Assembly (NCBI GenBank): GCA_016704425.1
Contig: JADJAC010000010.1
Location: 48,501-112,500 of the forward strand
Direction: 5' to 3'
DNA length: 64,000 bases
From: Sphingomonadales bacterium
GTDB lineage: Bacteria; Pseudomonadota; Alphaproteobacteria; Sphingomonadales; Sphingomonadaceae
Shown here in pieces: positions 40,640 through 48,978 of this stretch (within the stretch, counting starts at the first letter, position 1; the number at the start of each line of letters is the position of its first letter). The translations under genes and the position numbers were made by a program. The notes below the pieces were generated by a model. That model did no database searches and was not told the origin of the DNA. It saw only the letters and a program-made list of their open reading frames with translations.

Positions 40640-42441
40640 TGTCTGAAGCCTACAAGATCATCGATCACACCTATGACACCGTTGTTGTCGGCGCGGGCGG
40701 ATCCGGCCTGCGCGCCACAATGGGTAGCGCAGAAGCGGGCTTGCGCACCGCCTGCATCACCAAGGTCTTCCCGACGCGTTCGCACACGGTTGCAGCGCAG
40801 GGCGGGATTGCCGCGTCGCTGGGCAACAACAGCCCGGATCACTGGACCTGGCACATGTACGACACAGTCAAGGGGTCCGACTGGCTGGGCGATCAGGACG
40901 CGATCGAATATATGGTGCGTGAGGCGCCTGCGGCTGTCTATGAACTCGAACATGCGGGCGTGCCGTTCAGCCGGAACGAGAATGGCACGATCTACCAGCG
41001 CCCCTTTGGCGGCCACATGCAGAATATGGGCGCCGGCCCGCCTGTCCAGCGCACGGCGGCCGCAGCCGACCGGACGGGTCACGCAATCCTCCACGCACTC
41101 TACCAGCAGAGCCTGCGTTATGATGCGGATTTCTTCATCGAATATTTCGCGCTCGACCTGATCATGGAAGATGGCGAATGCCGCGGCGTCATCGCCATGT
41201 GCATGGAAGATGGGACGATCCACCGCTTCCGCAGCCATGCCGTCGTGCTGGCAACGGGCGGCTATGGCCGCGCCTATTACACGGCGACATCGGCACACAC
41301 CTGCACCGGTGATGGTGGCGGAATGGTGCTGCGCGCAGGCCTTCCGCTGCAGGATCTCGAGTTCGTCCAGTTCCACCCGACCGGCATTTATGGCGCTGGT
41401 GTGCTGATCACTGAAGGCGCGCGCGGCGAAGGCGGTTACCTGACCAATTCCGAAGGGGAGCGGTTCATGGAACGCTATGCGCCCTCTGCCAAGGATCTTG
41501 CCAGCCGCGACGTGGTGAGCCGGTCAATGGCACTAGAAATGCGCGAAGGCCGCGGCGTGGGGCCGCACAAGGATCATATCTATCTTCACCTCGACCATAT
41601 CGATCCCAAGGTGCTGGCGGAACGCCTGCCCGGCATCACGGAAAGCGGAAAGGTTTTTGCAGGCGTTGACCTGACGCGCCAGCCGCTTCCCGTCACCCCG
41701 ACGGTTCATTACAATATGGGCGGAATCCCGTGCAATTATCACGGCCAGGTCGTCACGAAAAAGGATGGCAATGACGATGCTATCGTTCCGGGCCTCTATG
41801 CCGTGGGCGAAGCGGCCTGCGTGTCGGTGCACGGCGCCAACCGCCTTGGCTCCAATTCGCTGATCGACCTTGTGGTCTTCGGTCGCGCGACCGGGTTGCA
41901 CCTCAAGGAAACGCTGAAGCCCAATGGCGGGCACAAGGCCTTGCCGAAGGATGCCGCCGATCTTGCGCTCGCCCGTGTCGACAAATTCCGCAACGCCAAG
42001 GGCGGATCACCGACCGCGCAGGTGCGGGTGGAGATGCAGCGAACCATGCAGAAGCATTGTGCCGTCTTCCGCGATACGGCGCTGCTTGCAGAAGGCGTGG
42101 ACCTGATGGCCAAGGTCAACAAGCGGATGGAAGACCTGGCTGTCACCGATCGCAGCCTCATCTGGAACACCGACCTGATCGAAACGCTTGAGCTCGACAA
42201 TCTGATGAGCCAGGCCGTCTGCACGATCGTCGGTGCCGCAAACCGCAAGGAAAGCCGAGGCGCCCATGCGCATGAGGACTATCCCGACCGCGATGACAAG
42301 AACTGGATGAAGCACACCATCACCTGGTTTGACGGCTGGGGCGGATCAGGCGGCAACGTAAAGATCGATTACCGCGCGGTCCACGATTACACGCTGACCG
42401 ACGAAGCGGAATACATCAAGCCCAAGGCGCGGGTTTACTGA
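40639..42441 (+). CDS. sdhA: Succinate dehydrogenase flavoprotein subunit SdhA
   Basis: A 600-residue flavoprotein that oxidises succinate to fumarate. It has VVVGAGGSGLRATMGSAEAG (FAD binding), SHTVAAQGG with the His that bonds FAD covalently, HPTGIYGAGVLITEGARGEGG (substrate Arg), and VHGANRLGSNSL near the C-terminus of the FAD domain. The last 150 residues are the helical cap and C-terminal domain. It starts at the sdhD stop. The expected sdhB does not follow; the next gene is a GxxExxY protein. Confidence 0.98.
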   Translation: MSEAYKIIDHTYDTVVVGAGGSGLRATMGSAEAGLRTACITKVFPTRSHTVAAQGGIAASLGNNSPDHWTWHMYDTVKGSDWLGDQDAIEYMVREAPAAVYELEHAGVPFSRNENGTIYQRPFGGHMQNMGAGPPVQRTAAAADRTGHAILHALYQQSLRYDADFFIEYFALDLIMEDGECRGVIAMCMEDGTIHRFRSHAVVLATGGYGRAYYTATSAHTCTGDGGGMVLRAGLPLQDLEFVQFHPTGIYGAGVLITEGARGEGGYLTNSEGERFMERYAPSAKDLASRDVVSRSMALEMREGRGVGPHKDHIYLHLDHIDPKVLAERLPGITESGKVFAGVDLTRQPLPVTPTVHYNMGGIPCNYHGQVVTKKDGNDDAIVPGLYAVGEAACVSVHGANRLGSNSLIDLVVFGRATGLHLKETLKPNGGHKALPKDAADLALARVDKFRNAKGGSPTAQVRVEMQRTMQKHCAVFRDTALLAEGVDLMAKVNKRMEDLAVTDRSLIWNTDLIETLELDNLMSQAVCTIVGAANRKESRGAHAHEDYPDRDDKNWMKHTITWFDGWGGSGGNVKIDYRAVHDYTLTDEAEYIKPKARVY

Positions 42442-42504
42442 GCGGGATTTCGAGTCTTGGTGTGAGATAGATTTCTTGCATCTGAGTTTGTTGTTGCCGG
42501 TTAT

Positions 42505-42963
42505 ATGGACTCACGCGAAGCCGCAAAGGCGCGAAGAAAGTGTGAGTGCGTGGATGTAGAAGCGTTGGCCGCTTTGGCCGTGGATTGCGGATTCCAATTG
42601 CACCTCCGCCTTGGGCCAGGGCTGCTTGAATCGGTCTCTGAGGCGATCCTGTTCGAGAGGCTGACGCGTTGCGGATTGTCAGTTGATCGGCAAAAGCCGA
42701 TCCAGATTCATTTTGATGACGTCATCATCAATGAGGGTTTTCGCGCCGATTTGCTTGTTGAGGGCAAGCTACTGATCGAACTGAAATCTACGGAGCGTGC
42801 CGCTCCCGTCCACGGCAAGCAGGTGCTGACCTACCTTCGCCTCATGAACCTGCCACTTGGCCTTTTGATGAACTTCGGCGCGGCAACATTCAAGGACGGC
42901 GTGAAAAGGATCGTAAACAATCACGTCGACTTTGCGTCTTCGCGGCTTCGCGTGAGAAGTTAA
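42505..42963 (+). CDS. GxxExxY-family PD-(D/E)XK-like protein
   Basis: A 152-residue protein of the GxxExxY (TIGR04256) family. The name-giving motif reads GLLESVS (Gly39-Glu42-Ser45), so the usual Tyr is Ser. Downstream, RADLLVEGKLLIELKS gives Asp82, Glu92 and Lys94 in the PD-(D/E)XK nuclease arrangement. Codons 2-11 and the last ones before the stop lie inside a 27-bp inverted repeat that brackets the gene. A GTG at codon 16 would exclude the left repeat and is an alternative start. It occupies the place where sdhB is expected. Function unknown; a nuclease role is inference. Confidence 0.8.
   Translation: MDSREAAKARRKCECVDVEALAALAVDCGFQLHLRLGPGLLESVSEAILFERLTRCGLSVDRQKPIQIHFDDVIINEGFRADLLVEGKLLIELKSTERAAPVHGKQVLTYLRLMNLPLGLLMNFGAATFKDGVKRIVNNHVDFASSRLRVRS
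42510..42536 (+). repeat. Left inverted repeat bracketing the GxxExxY gene
   Basis: Starts CTCACGCGAAGCCGC and continues as a period-8 pattern (GCGAAGCC, GCAAAGGC, GCGAAGAA). It is an imperfect inverted copy of 42930-42956: 24 of 27 bases match, the first 15 perfectly. It encodes the start of the protein. Confidence 0.85.
42930..42956 (-). repeat. Right inverted repeat bracketing the GxxExxY gene
   Basis: The reverse complement reads CTCACGCGAAGCCGC followed by GAAGACGCAAAG, matching the left copy at 24 of 27 bases. It covers the last codons of the gene (SSRLRVR) and ends seven bases before the end of the stop codon. Confidence 0.85.
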
Positions 42964-42977
42964 GCCGGACCATTGCG

Positions 42978-43106
42978 TCAATCCGGCACTTTCTTGACCG
43001 TCTTGCCAACGGACTCGACGTCGCGGCCGATGCCGCGGACGGTGTTGCAGGCGTTGAGCGTGAGGACGCCTGCGACGAGGGCGATAAGGGCAATTTTACG
43101 AGCCAT
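42978..43106 (-). CDS. Entericidin A/B family small lipoprotein
   Basis: A 42-residue protein, MARKIALIALVAGVLTLNAC followed by NTVRGIGRDVESVGKTVKKV. The signal ends in a TLNAC lipobox (Cys20) and the mature part is the amphipathic G-rDV-svG pattern of entericidins, membrane-active lipoproteins induced by stress. The ATG at 43106 is decisive because it gives the lipoprotein signal; a much longer frame on this strand is only the antisense of folP. It is divergent from folP. Confidence 0.88.
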   Translation of the reverse strand: MARKIALIALVAGVLTLNACNTVRGIGRDVESVGKTVKKVPD

Positions 43107-43268
43107 GTGCGAGTCTCCGTACTTTGCTTTGGGGCCATTATGGCCAGCGAGGCTGTCGCCACGCTGAATAGCGCTTCCTGACATGAATGGCCAAGCGACG
43201 CTTGCCCGACGCAGGGCAAATCTGCCAGAGGGTAGATTGCACAATTCGCGCCGAAGGACATCCCGGAC

Positions 43269-44384
43269 TTGACCATTTCTGCCGCCCCGACAGCCCGCCT
43301 CTATCCACGTCCCACCGGCTTCATCGATGCCCCATTCGGCTTTGACGGCCAGTTCGGGCGCCTTGCCGGCGGCTTGCAGTTCTTCTCGGCCTGGGAAATC
43401 ATTGCCGTTGATGGTGGGCGGCGGGCAGGCCAATGGATGAGTCCGGTCGAACGGATTGATGATGCGCTTGCCAGTGTCTCGTCCGAACAGGCGGCGGCGC
43501 TGAGTGCGATGATGGCCCGCGCCACGACCCAGCGCGCGCCATTGGTCCTTGGTGATCGAACGATCAGGCTGGACCAGCCGCAGATAATGGGCATCCTGAA
43601 CATCACGCCCGACAGTTTTTCGGGCGGCTCCGAACACATTGACGATCCCGCCTCGGCCGCGTCGCTTGGTGTCGAGATGGCCGCGGCAGGGGCAGCGATC
43701 ATCGACGTCGGTGGCGAATCGACCCGGCTGGGTGCCGCCACTGTCTGGGAGCAGGATGAAAAGGCGCGGGTCTTGCCGGTGATTTCCAGACTCGCAGCGA
43801 GCGGCACAGCCATTTCTCTCGACTCCCGCAAGGCCGCCGTGATGGAGGCTGGCCTTGCGGCTGGCGCACACATGATCAACGATGTGTCGGCGCTGCTTTT
43901 TGACGACCGGGCCTTGCAAGTCGTCCTGCGAACGGCCGCTCCGGTCGTGCTGATGCATGCGCCGGGAAAGCAACATGATTTGCACAGCGGAGCGCATTAT
44001 TCCGATCCGCTGATCGAAGTGTTCGACTGGCTTGAAGACCGGATCGCGGCCGTGGTTGCGGCGGGAATTCCCCTCAGCCGGATCATTGCCGATCCGGGGA
44101 TCGGGTTCGGCAAGGGCGTTGCCGAAAATCTCGCCATCCTGAATGGCCTTTCGCTCTTTCACTGCCTTGGCGTGCCGATCCTGCTTGGGGCCAGCCGCAA
44201 GCGGATAGTCGGGGCGCTTTCGAACGAAGCCCCTGTCGACAAAAGGCTGGGCGGATCAGTGGCTCTCGCGCTGAAGGGCGCTGAACAGGGCGTCCAGATC
44301 CTGCGCGTCCATGATGTTGCGGAAACCGTGCAGGCCCTGCATGTGTGGCGCGGGATGCGCGATGCGGCGCTCAGCCCGCGCTAG
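43269..44384 (+). CDS. folP: Dihydropteroate synthase, N-terminally extended
   Basis: A 371-residue enzyme joining 4-aminobenzoate to hydroxymethyldihydropterin diphosphate in folate synthesis. The catalytic barrel begins near residue 104 and has IMGILNITPDSFSGG, IIDVGGESTR, INDVSAL, ADPGIGFGKG and LLGASRKR, all standard. The first ~100 residues (YPRPTGFIDAPFGFDGQFGRLAGGLQFFSAWEII) are an extra domain not found in the ~280-residue enterobacterial enzyme. The start is a TTG at 43269; AAGGA lies ten bases upstream. It is followed by a GST gene eight bases on. Confidence 0.95.
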   Translation: MTISAAPTARLYPRPTGFIDAPFGFDGQFGRLAGGLQFFSAWEIIAVDGGRRAGQWMSPVERIDDALASVSSEQAAALSAMMARATTQRAPLVLGDRTIRLDQPQIMGILNITPDSFSGGSEHIDDPASAASLGVEMAAAGAAIIDVGGESTRLGAATVWEQDEKARVLPVISRLAASGTAISLDSRKAAVMEAGLAAGAHMINDVSALLFDDRALQVVLRTAAPVVLMHAPGKQHDLHSGAHYSDPLIEVFDWLEDRIAAVVAAGIPLSRIIADPGIGFGKGVAENLAILNGLSLFHCLGVPILLGASRKRIVGALSNEAPVDKRLGGSVALALKGAEQGVQILRVHDVAETVQALHVWRGMRDAALSPR

Positions 44385-44392
44385 GAGGCGAA

Positions 44393-45007
44393 ATGGAAAA
44401 GCTTGTCCTCCACGAGGATCCGATCTCTGGCAATTGCTACAAGATCAAGCTGACAGCGGCCCTGCTCGGGCTGCGCATGGAATGCCGGGCCTATAGTGTG
44501 CTGCATGGTGAAACCCGCACCCCCCAGTTTCTCAACTTCATCAATCCCAACGGGCGCATTCCCGTGCTCCAGGTCGGGGACCGGTTCCTGCCGGAAAGCA
44601 GCGCCGCCTGCTTCTATCTGGCAGACGGTTCCAGGCTCATTCCGGACGATCGCTTCGACCGCGCCGACATGCTGCGCTGGATGTTCTTCGAGCAATATAA
44701 TCATGAACCCAATGTCGCCACCTTGCGGTTCTGGCTGGCCTTTGTCGGTGAAGACAGCCTGTCCGAACTGCAGAAGTCGCTTGTGCCCGGAAAGAAGATC
44801 GCCGGCGATGCGGCGCTGAAGCTGATGGACGATCATCTGGCGACGCGGAACTGGTTCGTGGGCGAAAGCATCACGCTCGCAGATATCGCGCTTTACGCCT
44901 ACACCCATGTCGCGGAGGAGGGCGGTGCGTTCGACCTGTCTTTCTATCCGTCGATCTCGGCCTGGCTGGCGCGCGTTGCGGCCGAACCGGGTTATGTAAA
45001 AATGTAG
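44393..45007 (+). CDS. Glutathione S-transferase family protein
   Basis: A 204-residue GST: N-terminal thioredoxin fold with LHEDPISGNCYKIKLTAALLGL (Ser/Cys at the active-site position), cis-Pro motif NGRIPVLQVG and PESSAACFYLADGS, then the helical domain with NWFVGESITLADIALYAYTHVAEEGGA. The start ATG at 44393 has AGGAGG five bases upstream. It is tightly followed by DUF2177 (12 bases). Substrate unknown. Confidence 0.9.
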   Translation: MEKLVLHEDPISGNCYKIKLTAALLGLRMECRAYSVLHGETRTPQFLNFINPNGRIPVLQVGDRFLPESSAACFYLADGSRLIPDDRFDRADMLRWMFFEQYNHEPNVATLRFWLAFVGEDSLSELQKSLVPGKKIAGDAALKLMDDHLATRNWFVGESITLADIALYAYTHVAEEGGAFDLSFYPSISAWLARVAAEPGYVKM

Positions 45008-45019
45008 GAGAAGTATGAC

Positions 45020-45427
45020 ATGGGACGTTACGCGTTTGCTTATCTGGCCACCGGGATCGCCTTTGCGCTGATCGATTCAGTCTGGCTACGGACCATGTCA
45101 GAACGCCTCTACAAGGTCGAGATCGGAGAGTTGCTGGCAGACAGCTTTCGCCTCCCGCCTGCGATCCTGTTCTATCTTCTCTATATCCTGGGCATGATGA
45201 TCTTCGCCGTCGGCCCGGCGATGCAAAGTGGAAGCTGGAAGACGGCGCTCTGTTATGGAGCGGCTTTCGGCTTTTTTGCCTATATGACCTATGACCTGAC
45301 CAATTATGCGACCCTGAAGGTCTGGAGCCTGAAAGTCACGATCCTCGACATGATCTGGGGCACCGTGCTGACGGGACTTGCGGCCGCGGCAGGTGCAGCG
45401 GTTACCAACAAGGTCTTTTCTGCATGA
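45020..45427 (+). CDS. DUF2177 family membrane protein
   Basis: A 135-residue membrane protein with four hydrophobic segments. The N-terminal FAYLATGIAFALIDSVWLRTMSERLYK, then FYLLYILGMMIFAV, GFFAYMTYDLTNYATLKVWSLKVTILDMIWGT and a last helix are the DUF2177 layout. The stop overlaps the start of the acyl-CoA dehydrogenase (ATGA), suggesting coupling. Function unknown. Confidence 0.85.
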   Translation: MGRYAFAYLATGIAFALIDSVWLRTMSERLYKVEIGELLADSFRLPPAILFYLLYILGMMIFAVGPAMQSGSWKTALCYGAAFGFFAYMTYDLTNYATLKVWSLKVTILDMIWGTVLTGLAAAAGAAVTNKVFSA

Positions 45428-46599
45428 TGGATTTCGATAGCTGGCGGGCCCGATCGCCCTATTATGACGAAACGCACGAAGCGCTCGCCCAATCGGTGCG
45501 CCGCTTTGTCGCGCAAGAGATCGCGCCCCATATCGACCGATGGGAAGCGGAGGGCGAGCTTCCCCGCGAACTGCACAGGAAAGCGGCTGAAGCAGGCATT
45601 CTGGGGCTGCGCTACCCCGAAGCCTATGGCGGGCACAGTGAGGGGTTCGATATCTTCCACGGGATGACGCAGACCGAAGAATTGTCGGCTGTCGGGGCGG
45701 GCGGGCTGACGGCGTCGCTGATGACGCACGGCATCGGCTTGCCGCCGATCCTCGCCATGGGTGCAGAAGAGATGAAGCGCCGCGTCGCCGTGCCGGTGCT
45801 TGCCGGCGAAAAGATCATTGCGCTCGGCATTACCGAACCGTCGGGCGGTTCGGACGTGGCCAACCTCAGGACCAAGGCACAGCGGGTCGGCGATCATTAT
45901 GTCGTCAATGGTTCGAAGATGTTCATCACCTCCGGCATGCGGGCCGACTGGCTGACCTGTGCGGTGCGCACGGGCGGGCCGGGGGCAGGCGGCGTGTCGC
46001 TTCTGCTCATCGATATGGAAACGCCCGGCGTCTCGTGCACGCGGCTCGACAAGATGGGCTGGCGCTGTTCGGATACGGCGGCGATCCATTTCGAGGATGT
46101 GAAAGTGCCCGCAGAAAACCTGATCGGGGCCGAGAATGGCGGCTTCATCGGGATCATGCGCAATTTCAATTCGGAACGGCTCGGCATGGCCATGGGCTGC
46201 TGCGCCTATGCGCGTGTCTGCCTGAAGGAAGCGGTCGAATGGGCGCAGCAGCGCGAGACATTCGGCAAGCCGCTGGTCAAGCACCAGTCGATCCGGATCA
46301 AGCTCGCCGACATGGCGCGCCAGATCAACACGACACAGGCCTGGGTCGATCTTTGCGCCTGGCAGGTGCAGGAAGGGCGGGACCAGCCGGCCGATTTTGC
46401 AATGCTGAAGGTGCAGGCAACACGGATGCTCGAAGCCGTCGCCCGCGATGCAGCGCAGGTCCTGGGCGGGGCAAGCTATATCACCGGCTCCAAGGTGGAG
46501 CGGATCTACCGTGAAGTCCGGGTCAATGCGATTGGCGGCGGATCAGAGGAAATCATGCTCGATCTGGCAGGTCGGCAATTGTTCGGAGGACGAGGATGA
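45424..46599 (+). CDS. Acyl-CoA dehydrogenase
   Basis: A 391-residue flavoprotein that introduces a trans-2 double bond in acyl-CoA. It has the helical N-terminal domain, the FAD-binding central strand ALGITEPSGGSDVANLRTKA, KMFITSGMRADWLTCAVRTG, and a C-terminal domain with REVRVNAIGGGSEEIMLDLAGRQL, where the catalytic Glu of the family is expected. Chain-length or branched preference cannot be read. It overlaps DUF2177 and the M20 gene by four bases each, forming one transcript. Confidence 0.93.
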   Translation: MMDFDSWRARSPYYDETHEALAQSVRRFVAQEIAPHIDRWEAEGELPRELHRKAAEAGILGLRYPEAYGGHSEGFDIFHGMTQTEELSAVGAGGLTASLMTHGIGLPPILAMGAEEMKRRVAVPVLAGEKIIALGITEPSGGSDVANLRTKAQRVGDHYVVNGSKMFITSGMRADWLTCAVRTGGPGAGGVSLLLIDMETPGVSCTRLDKMGWRCSDTAAIHFEDVKVPAENLIGAENGGFIGIMRNFNSERLGMAMGCCAYARVCLKEAVEWAQQRETFGKPLVKHQSIRIKLADMARQINTTQAWVDLCAWQVQEGRDQPADFAMLKVQATRMLEAVARDAAQVLGGASYITGSKVERIYREVRVNAIGGGSEEIMLDLAGRQLFGGRG

Positions 46600-47798
46600 A
46601 CGAGGTGACCAGCGGCTGGACGGCCGATGCCGAGGCGATCCTTCCCGATCTCGTGACATTGCGCCGGGCCATTCATGTCGAGCCCGAATTGGGATTGCAG
46701 AACCCCAAGACGCTGGCCAAGATCAAGGCAGCATTGGCGGGCCTGCCGCTTGAATTTCGTGAAGGGCCCTCGACGACAGGCCTGATCGCGATCCTGCGCG
46801 GATCGGACAATGGGCGCACTGTTCTGCTGCGTGGTGATATGGATGCCTTGCCGCTTCATGAGGATACCGGGCTCGACTATGCCTCGACGACCGATGGCGC
46901 GATGCATGCCTGCGGCCATGATACGCATGTTGCCATGCTCGTGGGAGCGGCGCGGCTGCTTTCGGCGAAGCGCGATACGCTGGCCGGAACCGTCATGTTC
47001 ATGTTCCAGCCTGGCGAGGAAGGGCATCACGGCGCGCGCTTCATGCTTGACGACGGCCTGATCGATCCGCTGCCCGATGCGGCCTTTGCGCTGCACATCA
47101 TGCCGAATGCGCCGCATGGCATCTTCACGGGGCGGGCCGGTCCCTTGCTTGCTTCGGCGGACAAGCTGCACATGACAGTCACCGGCCGGGGCGGCCATGC
47201 CTCGATGCCGCATGATGCGCTCGACCCGGTGCCGATTGCCTGTGAAATTGTGACGGCGATCCAGACAATGGTTACGCGCAAGGTTTCGGTCTTCGATCCG
47301 GCAGTGGTCACGATCGGGCGGATTCTTGCCGGGACGACGGACAATATCATCCCCGAAACCGCCTCGCTGCTCGGCACGATCCGCACACTGTCGCCGCGCC
47401 AGCGGGAGGCCGTGGCAACCGAGTTGAAGCGGCTCGGGCCCGGCATTGCCGCCGCACACGGCGCCTCGGCCGAAGTGCGGATCGATCAGGGTTTCCCCGT
47501 GACCATCTGTGATGGCCGTGCTGTCGCTTTCGGGCAATTGGTGATTGAGGACCTGTTCGGCGCAGCGGCCTGGCGGACGCTTGACGCGCCGATCATGGGC
47601 GCAGAGGATTTCGCCTATGTCCTCGAAAAGGTGCCCGGCGCGATGTTCTTCCTCGGCGCGAGTCATGAAGGCAGCGACTGGCGCCAATGCTGCGGCCTGC
47701 ACTCCAACCGCATGGTGCTTGACGACAGCGTGATGGCACGCGGGGCTGCGGTGCACGCCGCGCTGGCCGAGCGGTTTTTGTCGGAGGGATTTGGTTAG
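46596..47798 (+). CDS. M20 family amidohydrolase
   Basis: A 400-residue metal-dependent amidohydrolase of the M20D/hippurate-hydrolase group. Metal ligands are in LLRGDMDALPLHE (Asp), MHACGHDTHVAML (Cys-Gly-His-Asp), and QPGEEGHHGA (Glu-Glu); the dimerisation lid lies between about 185 and 300, and HSNRMVLDD gives the last ligand near the C-terminus. It would remove acyl groups from amino acids or peptides. It overlaps the acyl-CoA dehydrogenase stop by four bases. Confidence 0.94.
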   Translation: MNEVTSGWTADAEAILPDLVTLRRAIHVEPELGLQNPKTLAKIKAALAGLPLEFREGPSTTGLIAILRGSDNGRTVLLRGDMDALPLHEDTGLDYASTTDGAMHACGHDTHVAMLVGAARLLSAKRDTLAGTVMFMFQPGEEGHHGARFMLDDGLIDPLPDAAFALHIMPNAPHGIFTGRAGPLLASADKLHMTVTGRGGHASMPHDALDPVPIACEIVTAIQTMVTRKVSVFDPAVVTIGRILAGTTDNIIPETASLLGTIRTLSPRQREAVATELKRLGPGIAAAHGASAEVRIDQGFPVTICDGRAVAFGQLVIEDLFGAAAWRTLDAPIMGAEDFAYVLEKVPGAMFFLGASHEGSDWRQCCGLHSNRMVLDDSVMARGAAVHAALAERFLSEGFG

Positions 47799-47964
47799 AG
47801 GAGCATTGGCTTCCAAAGCCATTGCCAACACCGTCTTCACATGCGCTCTACGGTGCCGATGGTCAGGGCAATGATCAGAAATACGGGGTATTCTGCCGGC
47901 GTGAGGGCGCCGATTGCAATTGGCGATGGGTTCGCTCATCCTCGGGAAAGCATGGAGGACAGGC

Positions 47965-48906
47965 ATGGCTGGATTTCCACCACAGCGCAAAGGCATTCTG
48001 TATCTGGCCGAAGGCGGTCAAGAGACAGAGATCATGTATCGCCACGGCCATCAGTTGCCAGAGTTCGCGATGTACCCACTGCTCGACAATCCGGTGGCGG
48101 TCGCGGATCTCAAAGAAATGTATCGCCGCATGCTGGATGTCGCCGCCGAACATCGATTTGTCCCGATGATGAGCGGGCTGGACTATCGTGCCAGCCCTGA
48201 TTGGGGAGACAAGCTTGGGTATTCCCGCAGCGCGCTGGCAGATGCGCTGGACGCGTCGATCACGTTGCTGCGCGATGTTGCGAAGCCCTATGAGGATCAG
48301 ATAGACGAAATTCTGATTGGCGGCATGCTTGGGCCGCGCGGTGACGCCTATTCGCTTAATCGGACAATTACGGCTGAGCAAGCGGAAGATTATCACAGCT
48401 TTCAGCTTGAAGCGCTCAAGCGCGCGCGCGTCGACTTCGTGAGTGCCATGACGTTCAACAATGCTCCAGAAGCGATCGGCGTGTGCCGTGCCGCCGCACG
48501 GATCGGCCTGCCGCTCAGCATGTCCTTTACGCTGGACAGCAATCATCGGCTCAAGTCAGGGCCCAGCCTTAAGGAAGCGGTCGAATCCGTTGACGTCGAA
48601 ACCGGCGACGCCAAGCCCGACTTTTACGGGGTCAATTGCTCGCATCCAATGGAATTCGAACCTGCGCTTGAGTCCGGCGATTGGATCTTGCGCCTCCGCA
48701 GCTTGCGTCCGAATGCGAGCGCCAAGGACAAGATGGATTTGTGCCAGATCGGCCATCTGGAAGAGGGAGATCCGGTCGATCTTGGGCTGCGTATCGGTTC
48801 ATTGGCGCAGCGCTATCCCCATATCGACATTTTCGGCGGCTGTTGCGGAACCTGGGACGTGCATCTGCGAGAAATTGCGAGGAACGTGGGTCAAATTGCG
48901 CTGTGA
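47965..48906 (+). CDS. Homocysteine S-methyltransferase family protein
   Basis: A 313-residue barrel of the betaine-homocysteine/S-methylmethionine methyltransferase family. Three zinc Cys are present: one in FYGVNCSHP near residue 216 and the pair in IFGGCCGTWDVH near 290. The N-terminal GGQETEIMYRHGHQLPEF is unusual relative to the standard DGAMGTELQ start, and FGGC is shifted, so the methyl donor is uncertain. The ATG at 47965 is preceded by GGAGGA. It stands alone between M20 and the minus-strand radC. Confidence 0.85.
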   Translation: MAGFPPQRKGILYLAEGGQETEIMYRHGHQLPEFAMYPLLDNPVAVADLKEMYRRMLDVAAEHRFVPMMSGLDYRASPDWGDKLGYSRSALADALDASITLLRDVAKPYEDQIDEILIGGMLGPRGDAYSLNRTITAEQAEDYHSFQLEALKRARVDFVSAMTFNNAPEAIGVCRAAARIGLPLSMSFTLDSNHRLKSGPSLKEAVESVDVETGDAKPDFYGVNCSHPMEFEPALESGDWILRLRSLRPNASAKDKMDLCQIGHLEEGDPVDLGLRIGSLAQRYPHIDIFGGCCGTWDVHLREIARNVGQIAL

Positions 48907-48978
48907 TCAGGCTTGGGAAGTCAGGCACCTGATGTTTGTCCGCCAGATGACCGGCGGCAATACCGAATCGCGGAAATC

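Noticed and set aside
42505..42963. GxxExxY gene as a complete insertion sequence
   Set aside because: It has flanking inverted repeats but no transposase and no obvious target duplication, so I list it only as a repeat-bounded gene.
42978..44162. Minus-strand frame of 394 codons covering folP
   Set aside because: Only the last 42 codons are real (entericidin); the rest is antisense to folP.
46506..47996. Minus-strand frame of 496 codons opposite the M20 gene
   Set aside because: Shadow of the plus-strand amidohydrolase; no recognisable motif.
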